This document shows, piece after piece, positions 7,210-10,947 of a stretch of 10,947 nt of DNA. A program made the translations under genes and the position numbers. This DNA comes from Desulfobacteraceae bacterium (lineage in GTDB: Bacteria > Desulfobacterota > Desulfobacteria > Desulfobacterales > Desulfosarcinaceae). Under the pieces are notes generated by a model. The model did not search any database. It saw only the letters and a program-made list of their open reading frames with translations, and was not told the DNA's origin. The stretch lies in contig JALVQM010000384.1 in NCBI GenBank assembly GCA_027025615.1, positions 1 through 10,947 on the forward strand. The letters are read 5' to 3'. Numbering within the stretch: position 1 is the stretch's first letter; the number at the start of each line of letters is the position of its first letter.

Positions 7210-7231
7210 GCCGGTATGATAGAAAACCGGC
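7210..7231 (+). repeat. Inverted repeat directly abutting a start codon
   Basis: GCCGGT (7210-7215) pairs with ACCGGC (7226-7231), loop 10 bases, and the next base is the A of ATG 7232. No Shine-Dalgarno sequence is visible there. A hairpin in this place could hinder ribosome entry or act as an operator; no direct evidence. Confidence 0.4.
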
Positions 7232-8056
7232 ATGGAAAAGTGTTATAAATTCAGCCGGATTGAAAAAGCAATCCTGTCTGCTCTGCAAAAACCGGCGGTG
7301 CTTGATCATAAGATACTGGATTTTATCAATTCCAGCCTGGGCCTGCATACAGCCGAAGACTTACAGAACCTGTTTGATGCATATCGTTCCAGTGAATGTG
7401 CGGCTGTGCTGGAACTGTTATTGTTTCCTTCCCATGCCCTGCAGCTTGTCCTGGAGGGTGAATTAGAGGGTAACGGCTTTTCCCCTGACCGGCTGGTCGA
7501 TTTGACCGACAAGATTTCACAAGCATCACCCTCCTTAAAAATACTGCTGCCAAAGGACAAGATTGCAGTTCAGTTTCCAATGCAGCCTGAACACAGCGAA
7601 ACTTTCATCAGGCGGCTGAATCTGGACTGGTCTATCGACCAGTCGGTGAAGGCAGCTCTTGCCGGCGATTCACTTTCAGATGTACGCTATGAGTTGCTGG
7701 TGCTTATGCGCAACCAGCGTGTAAATTTTCACCCGGCCAGTGGCTCTTTTTTCTCACAAGTAATTCTGGAAATGCATGCAGAAGACAAATTTGTCGATAT
7801 CCTCAAAATGTTGATAGGTGCCTTGAATCAATGGCCTTCCGGTTTGAGCGCCTTTGAATTTTTGTCAGCCCAGAAGCAGTCTTATTTCAACCAGTTATCC
7901 AAGGCGGCTCAGATGGAAAATTACCGCAATCAAGCAGGTTTCGAATATGTTCTTTCAAGTGGGGTCAGGATGCCGTATATCAATGTCGAGGCAGCCCGGG
8001 GTAAAATAGCCCTGATTGACAAGATTTGCTTTTCCATGTTTGGCAGAATAATCTGA
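7232..8056 (+). CDS. Hypothetical protein of 274 residues, family not recognised
   Basis: I do not recognise this protein. It begins at the only plausible start, ATG 7232, because a stop lies in frame at 7220-7222. No ribosome-binding site is visible. The sequence has no signal peptide, no membrane helix and no obvious catalytic motif. It looks largely helical, with Leu-rich stretches such as AAVLELLLFPSHALQLVLEG (about 54-73), many acidic residues, and a conserved-looking C-terminal segment YVLSSGVRMPYINVEAARGK. Codon use matches its neighbours, and the frame is intact, so it is very probably a real gene. It lies between the HPt gene and lolA on the same strand, 102 bases before the lolA start. 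It may be transcribed with either. A cytoplasmic protein is the simplest reading; no function is assigned. Confidence 0.8.
   Translation: MEKCYKFSRIEKAILSALQKPAVLDHKILDFINSSLGLHTAEDLQNLFDAYRSSECAAVLELLLFPSHALQLVLEGELEGNGFSPDRLVDLTDKISQASPSLKILLPKDKIAVQFPMQPEHSETFIRRLNLDWSIDQSVKAALAGDSLSDVRYELLVLMRNQRVNFHPASGSFFSQVILEMHAEDKFVDILKMLIGALNQWPSGLSAFEFLSAQKQSYFNQLSKAAQMENYRNQAGFEYVLSSGVRMPYINVEAARGKIALIDKICFSMFGRII
7625..7644. repeat. Perfect 8-bp inverted repeat inside the hypothetical gene
   Basis: GACTGGTC, a four-base loop TATC, then GACCAGTC. The stem is perfect over eight pairs. It encodes the segment LDWSIDQS, so it may simply reflect codon choice. Confidence 0.4.
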
Positions 8057-8143
8057 CCGGAAAGGTGAGTTAAAATCGGAAGCTTGTTAAGTCTCTCCAT
8101 CGGCTCTGATAAGCCCGATAATTTGTTCGGCAATACAATTTGC

Positions 8144-8148
8144 AGGAG
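8144..8148 (+). promoter_or_regulatory. Ribosome-binding site selecting the lolA start
   Basis: AGGAG ten bases before ATG 8159. It favours this start over the in-frame TTG at 8084, which would put 25 extra polar residues before the signal peptide. Confidence 0.7.
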
Positions 8149-8158
8149 ATCCGGAGAA

Positions 8159-8845
8159 ATGAATGCTGATAAAAAGAGATTGCCGCTGATAATTAGGGTT
8201 ATTTTATGTTTGTGGCCCTTGTTGATTATCATATCAGTACCCTTGTGCCGGGCTGATGTTCAGAGCGAGCTCGCTACGGTCTTGGCAGGCGTTGAGAAAC
8301 GTTATGCCGGCAATGGCTTCGTGGCTGATTTTTTTCAGCACTCAACCCTTAAAGCCATGGATATTTCTGATTCAGCCAAGGGGCGGATATGGGTCAAAAG
8401 ACCGGGGAAAATGCGTTGGGAATATAGTAAGCCCGAGCGGCAGGTGGTGGTTACAAACGGCCGACGGCTGTGGATTTACAGGCCACTTGACAATCAGGTT
8501 ATGATTGGTGAAGCTCCGGATATGTTCGGCCAGGGAAAGGGTGCTGCTTTCCTGTCCGACATGAACTCCTTGCGGGAAAAATACAGGATAAGCTTGGAAA
8601 AAAGCGCTAATCCCGACTATTGGCGGATAAGATTGATTCCTCGAAATAGAGAGTCGGAACTGGCGCAAATCGATATTTCAATATCACGCAAGACCTTTCA
8701 GGCTGATCAGATTGTTACCTGGAACGCCTATGGCGATGAAACACGCATCATTATGAGTAACTACGATTTTAAGGCCAGGCTGCCGGACAATCTGTTTGAA
8801 TTCATCCCTCCCAAAGGGGTCGATATCGTTGAACTGCACCCCTGA
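8159..8845 (+). CDS. lolA: Outer-membrane lipoprotein carrier protein LolA
   Basis: A 228-residue precursor. A basic N-terminus (KKR, residues 5-7), a hydrophobic stretch (9-29) and a likely signal peptidase I site after CRA (30-32) give a periplasmic protein of about 196 residues, the usual LolA size. LolA features are the F-x-Q segment FFQHSTLK (58-65), GRIWVKRPGKMRWEY (75-89), a TNGRRLWIYRPLDNQV stretch (99-114), QIVTWNAYGDETRI (184-197) and the C-terminal LFEFIPPKGVDI (212-223). LolA receives lipoproteins released by the LolCDE complex in the inner membrane and carries them to the outer membrane. No other lol gene is in the window. It converges with the PilZ-LysM gene across an 85-base gap. 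A cysteine at residue 30 lies next to the cleavage site but does not form a lipobox. Confidence 0.93.
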   Translation: MNADKKRLPLIIRVILCLWPLLIIISVPLCRADVQSELATVLAGVEKRYAGNGFVADFFQHSTLKAMDISDSAKGRIWVKRPGKMRWEYSKPERQVVVTNGRRLWIYRPLDNQVMIGEAPDMFGQGKGAAFLSDMNSLREKYRISLEKSANPDYWRIRLIPRNRESELAQIDISISRKTFQADQIVTWNAYGDETRIIMSNYDFKARLPDNLFEFIPPKGVDIVELHP

Positions 8846-8893
8846 AGCCCTTGAAAAATTTTGTAAACCCTGGTCCTGTCTATTTGATTACAT

Positions 8894-8908
8894 CTGCCGG
8901 GAAGGCAG
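8894..8908. other. Small hairpin between convergent genes
   Basis: CTGCC (8894-8898) pairs with GGCAG (8904-8908) around a 5-base loop, in the gap between lolA and the convergent PilZ-LysM gene. Neither direction has a T run right after the stem, so its value as a bidirectional terminator is doubtful. An alternative pairing AGGC/GCCT (8904-8920) overlaps it. Confidence 0.3.
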
Positions 8909-8930
8909 TAAAAAAGCCTGTTTAAGCCGA

Positions 8931-10028
8931 CTAGGGCAATTTGATTTTTTGCCCGGGATAAATGGTTTGGCCTGGCTTAAAATGGTTGATCCGGACAAGA
9001 TCTTTGACCGTTGTCTGGTATCGCAAGGCTATCCTGAACAGGTTTTCACCCCTGCGTACCATATGGAAACGGGTTTTGACAGCAGGAGGTTTTGGTTTAT
9101 TTGCTGAAGTCAACGGGGCGCTGCCTGTATCAGATTCAACCACAGGGGACCCTGGCTGTTGCTGAATTTGACTCCTTTCAATAACTGAAGATTGAGCCTT
9201 GAATTGCCGGATAAGCATCTTTTCGAGCGATTCCAGGCGTTGATTGATATTTTCTATCCGGCCGTTGTTGTTCTCCAGGCTGGTTATAATTTTTTCAAAG
9301 CGGTCCGCCAGGTTTTCAAGTTCAGCCGTCAATCGGCGGTCGTTTTCTGAAGGTTGCAATACACTGATCTGTGACACGGCCTGTTCAAGCCTGTTCAATT
9401 GAGCCCCCAGGCCTTGAAACCACCAGGCGGCAAGCGCAACAGCCACGGCCAGCATCGCTGTGACCAGGATAGTCGGTTTCCAGTTGGTTGCAATTATAAA
9501 GTTGGAATCAACCGACGGTTCGAGTTTCACCTGCTCGGGAGTCAGGGCTTCGGAGGAAGACAGGGTGTCCGGACTTGCCGATTTATTGTTTTCTTTTATC
9601 GATGTGTTGATTTTCCAGCGCATTTCTCCATTAACAAAATTGATAAAGCGTTCACGATCCTTTTTTGTCTCCGGGTACAAGTCACAGCCGATTGTCGTTT
9701 GGCCGGAACCAGGTTGTTGCTGAAGCCACCTGACCTGCATTAGAACAGGTACATCAAAACTCAAGCTGGCGGTGCCGATTATTTCCTTAAGGACCAAAGC
9801 GTCGTCTTTGTTTATTGCAATATCAGGTGGGGGTTTGTTGCTGGAAAGTTTTATTCCACTTACACTGATATTTTCAACCCTCATGGAAAAGGGTGATTGT
9901 CCGGCCGAAGGAAGTTCGACCACTGCAAAAAGACCTTCTGTTTCAGAAAAAGAAACCCGTCCGTTTTTACGTTTTTCTATGCCGGGTTTGTCCTTGGTAG
10001 TCATGGTTTTGTTGTATATCATCGCCAT
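8931..10028 (-). CDS. PilZ domain - transmembrane - coiled coil - LysM protein
   Basis: A 365-residue single-pass membrane protein. The N-terminal PilZ domain (about 17-133) has both cyclic-di-GMP-binding signatures: RKNGR (R20, R24; RxxxR) and NISVSG (N53-G58; D/N-x-S-x-x-G). A hydrophilic linker leads to one membrane helix (about 184-204), then a coiled coil (about 208-285), a Gln/Pro-rich tether (about 287-318) and a C-terminal LysM domain (320-364) with the signature VRRGENLFRIALRYQTT and YPGQKIKLP at the end. With PilZ in the cytoplasm, LysM would sit in the periplasm and bind peptidoglycan. The start is not certain: ATG codons for residues 1, 3 and 9 are all before the PilZ domain and none has a strong ribosome-binding site. 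The gene is leftward and converges with lolA. Role in surface attachment, motility or envelope control is inference from the domains. Confidence 0.88.
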   Translation of the reverse strand: MAMIYNKTMTTKDKPGIEKRKNGRVSFSETEGLFAVVELPSAGQSPFSMRVENISVSGIKLSSNKPPPDIAINKDDALVLKEIIGTASLSFDVPVLMQVRWLQQQPGSGQTTIGCDLYPETKKDRERFINFVNGEMRWKINTSIKENNKSASPDTLSSSEALTPEQVKLEPSVDSNFIIATNWKPTILVTAMLAVAVALAAWWFQGLGAQLNRLEQAVSQISVLQPSENDRRLTAELENLADRFEKIITSLENNNGRIENINQRLESLEKMLIRQFKAQSSVIERSQIQQQPGSPVVESDTGSAPLTSANKPKPPAVKTRFHMVRRGENLFRIALRYQTTVKDLVRINHFKPGQTIYPGQKIKLP

Positions 10029-10356
10029 GAGCCGGTCTTAATGGCATTGGCTTTGTTTTATTTTCCTTGAAAATGAAATTGTAAAAGGTGGTGGAAGTTT
10101 AGGGCCGTGAAAAAGCAGTTCCAGATCATTTCAGATGAATCAGGGGCAATCTATAGATCAATATTCCCACCATTTGGGTCTAAAAACATAACCCCGACTT
10201 TAGCAGAAGATTTGTCTGTGAGCAAGACGATGAGGGAATAATTCTTTTTGTACTGATATGTTGTATACAGCCTGAAGTAATCAAGTTTCGGGTACAATCT
10301 AACCACTTGCCTGGTTTACCGATGGGTACAAATTCCCCAGAATGATCAGGGAAAGA
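10029..10356. other. 328-base intergenic region with a possible small reading frame
   Basis: No gene of normal length is present. On the minus strand a frame from GTG 10306 to TAG 10151 encodes 51 residues beginning VVRLYPKLDYFRLYTT and ending VMFLDPNGGNIDL. Its composition looks protein-like, but there is only a weak AGG before the GTG, so it could be a small gene, a remnant of a decayed gene, or chance. No clear terminator for the response regulator upstream and no clear promoter for the PilZ-LysM gene were found. Confidence 0.4.
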
Positions 10357-10893
10357 TTATTTCAGAGCTGAGGCGACTTTGGTTTTCAGGGTGGTCAGGT
10401 TGAAAGGTTTTTGGATAAAACCGAGACAATTACCATCTATAAGTTTTTGGCTCTGGTTATCCAAGGCATACCCGCTAGATAAAAGAACTTTAACCCGGGA
10501 ATCCAAAGTTTTCATTTGCTCCAGTACGACCCTGCCGTCTATGTCGGGCAATATCAAGTCACAAATAACAAGATCGATCTGCCGGCTTATTTCAGAAAAC
10601 AGTTTGAGAGCAGAACGACCGCTGTCTGCTGTAACCACTTCGTATCCTAATTTCCGTAGCATCCTGGTGCCTACTTCAATTATCATCGCCTCGTCATCAA
10701 TGAGCAAAATAGTTGCTTTATCTTTACCATAATTTGTGTTTTTGGCTACGGTTTTAGGGTCCTCAGCCAAGGGTGGCTTATCAATTCTGTCATTATCGGT
10801 ACAGCCCTGTCCATTGCCGTCTTCTGTCGGCTGCTGGTGTGGCTTTGCCATGTGTCGGGGACCGGCATTTTTGCCGCTTTCTTGTTGTTTCAT
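10357..10893 (-). CDS. Receiver-only response regulator with a 60-residue hydrophilic N-terminal extension
   Basis: A 178-residue protein starting at ATG 10891-10893, supported by GGAG eight bases upstream. Residues 1-60 are polar and rich in Gln, Asn, Asp, Lys and Pro, probably disordered. The receiver (about 61-178) has D66-D67-E68 (LLIDDEAM), phospho-acceptor D112 (LVICDLILPD), S139-S140 in LLSSGYA, and K162 in FIQKPF. This receiver type is best known as the C-terminal domain of large PAS hybrid kinases, so a stand-alone copy with a linker-like N-terminus may descend from such a kinase. No output domain follows. It could accept phosphate from a hybrid kinase or HPt, for instance those at 4756-7142, but nothing but proximity supports this. 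Confidence 0.9.
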   Translation of the reverse strand: MKQQESGKNAGPRHMAKPHQQPTEDGNGQGCTDNDRIDKPPLAEDPKTVAKNTNYGKDKATILLIDDEAMIIEVGTRMLRKLGYEVVTADSGRSALKLFSEISRQIDLVICDLILPDIDGRVVLEQMKTLDSRVKVLLSSGYALDNQSQKLIDGNCLGFIQKPFNLTTLKTKVASALK

Positions 10894-10947
10894 TGTAATT
10901 TCTCCATTTTATACTGGCAAAATTTAGCAAAAATGGTTTGTATCTTA

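Noticed and set aside
8084..8158. Longer N-terminus for LolA from a TTG codon
   Set aside because: It would place polar residues before the signal peptide; ATG 8159 has a better ribosome-binding site and leaves a standard signal peptide.
8796..9107. A 103-codon rightward frame across the lolA end and the PilZ-LysM gene
   Set aside because: It overlaps two well-supported genes, crossing the end of lolA out of frame and opposing the LysM coding region; no motif or ribosome-binding site.
10911..10930. A sigma-54-like promoter, TGGCAAAATTTAGCA, at the right edge
   Set aside because: The GG-to-GC spacing is nine bases rather than ten and the TTGC element is imperfect; AT-rich chance match.
1..10947. 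Mobile element, phage, CRISPR array or defence system
   Set aside because: No transposase, integrase, phage gene, regularly spaced repeats, tRNA or attachment-site pattern was seen; coding style is even along the window.

Overview
The window looks like chromosomal DNA of a Gram-negative bacterium, most likely one of the Desulfobacterota (sulfate- or sulfur-reducing 'deltaproteobacteria'). The reasons are a lolA gene, which implies an outer membrane, a high density of two-component genes, an NtrC-type sigma-54 activator paired with a PAS/PDC-type kinase, and a receiver of the 'LLSSGYA...GFIQKPF' type that is common at the ends of hybrid kinases in that phylum. Base composition is moderate and even. 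No transposase, integrase, tRNA, rRNA or CRISPR was seen. The lineage call is inference from protein flavour, not from a marker gene.

Layout. Positions 1-851 hold two leftward genes: a stand-alone CheY-like receiver (468-851) followed by the 5' part of sfsA (400 to beyond position 1). A hairpin terminator sits between them and also contains the sfsA ribosome-binding site. A roughly 540-base gap (852-1393) has no convincing gene but holds a 14-bp perfect palindrome. A long rightward block then runs from 1394 to 8845: a membrane sensor kinase and its sigma-54-dependent response regulator (1394-4539, joined by an ATGA overlap), a cytoplasmic hybrid kinase with two receivers and its separate HPt protein (4756-7142, also joined by an ATGA overlap), an unrecognised 274-residue protein (7232-8056), and lolA (8159-8845). 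Two leftward genes close the window: a PilZ-transmembrane-coiled coil-LysM protein (8931-10028) and a receiver-only response regulator with a long hydrophilic N-terminal extension (10357-10893). A 328-base gap between them may contain a 51-codon reading frame.

How they may work together. The first kinase/regulator pair is a self-contained membrane-to-transcription pathway. Its periplasmic domain carries a Met/His-rich segment that could bind metal. The second system (kinase, receiver, receiver, separate HPt) has the parts of a His-Asp-His phosphorelay but no output domain in its own operon. The two receiver-only proteins that bracket the block, at 468-851 and 10357-10893, are the nearest possible acceptors; this link is inferred from proximity only. 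The PilZ/LysM protein could connect cyclic-di-GMP in the cytoplasm with peptidoglycan in the periplasm. The domain parts are all known. The unusual points are the combinations, the split relay, the PilZ-LysM fusion and the unidentified protein next to lolA.
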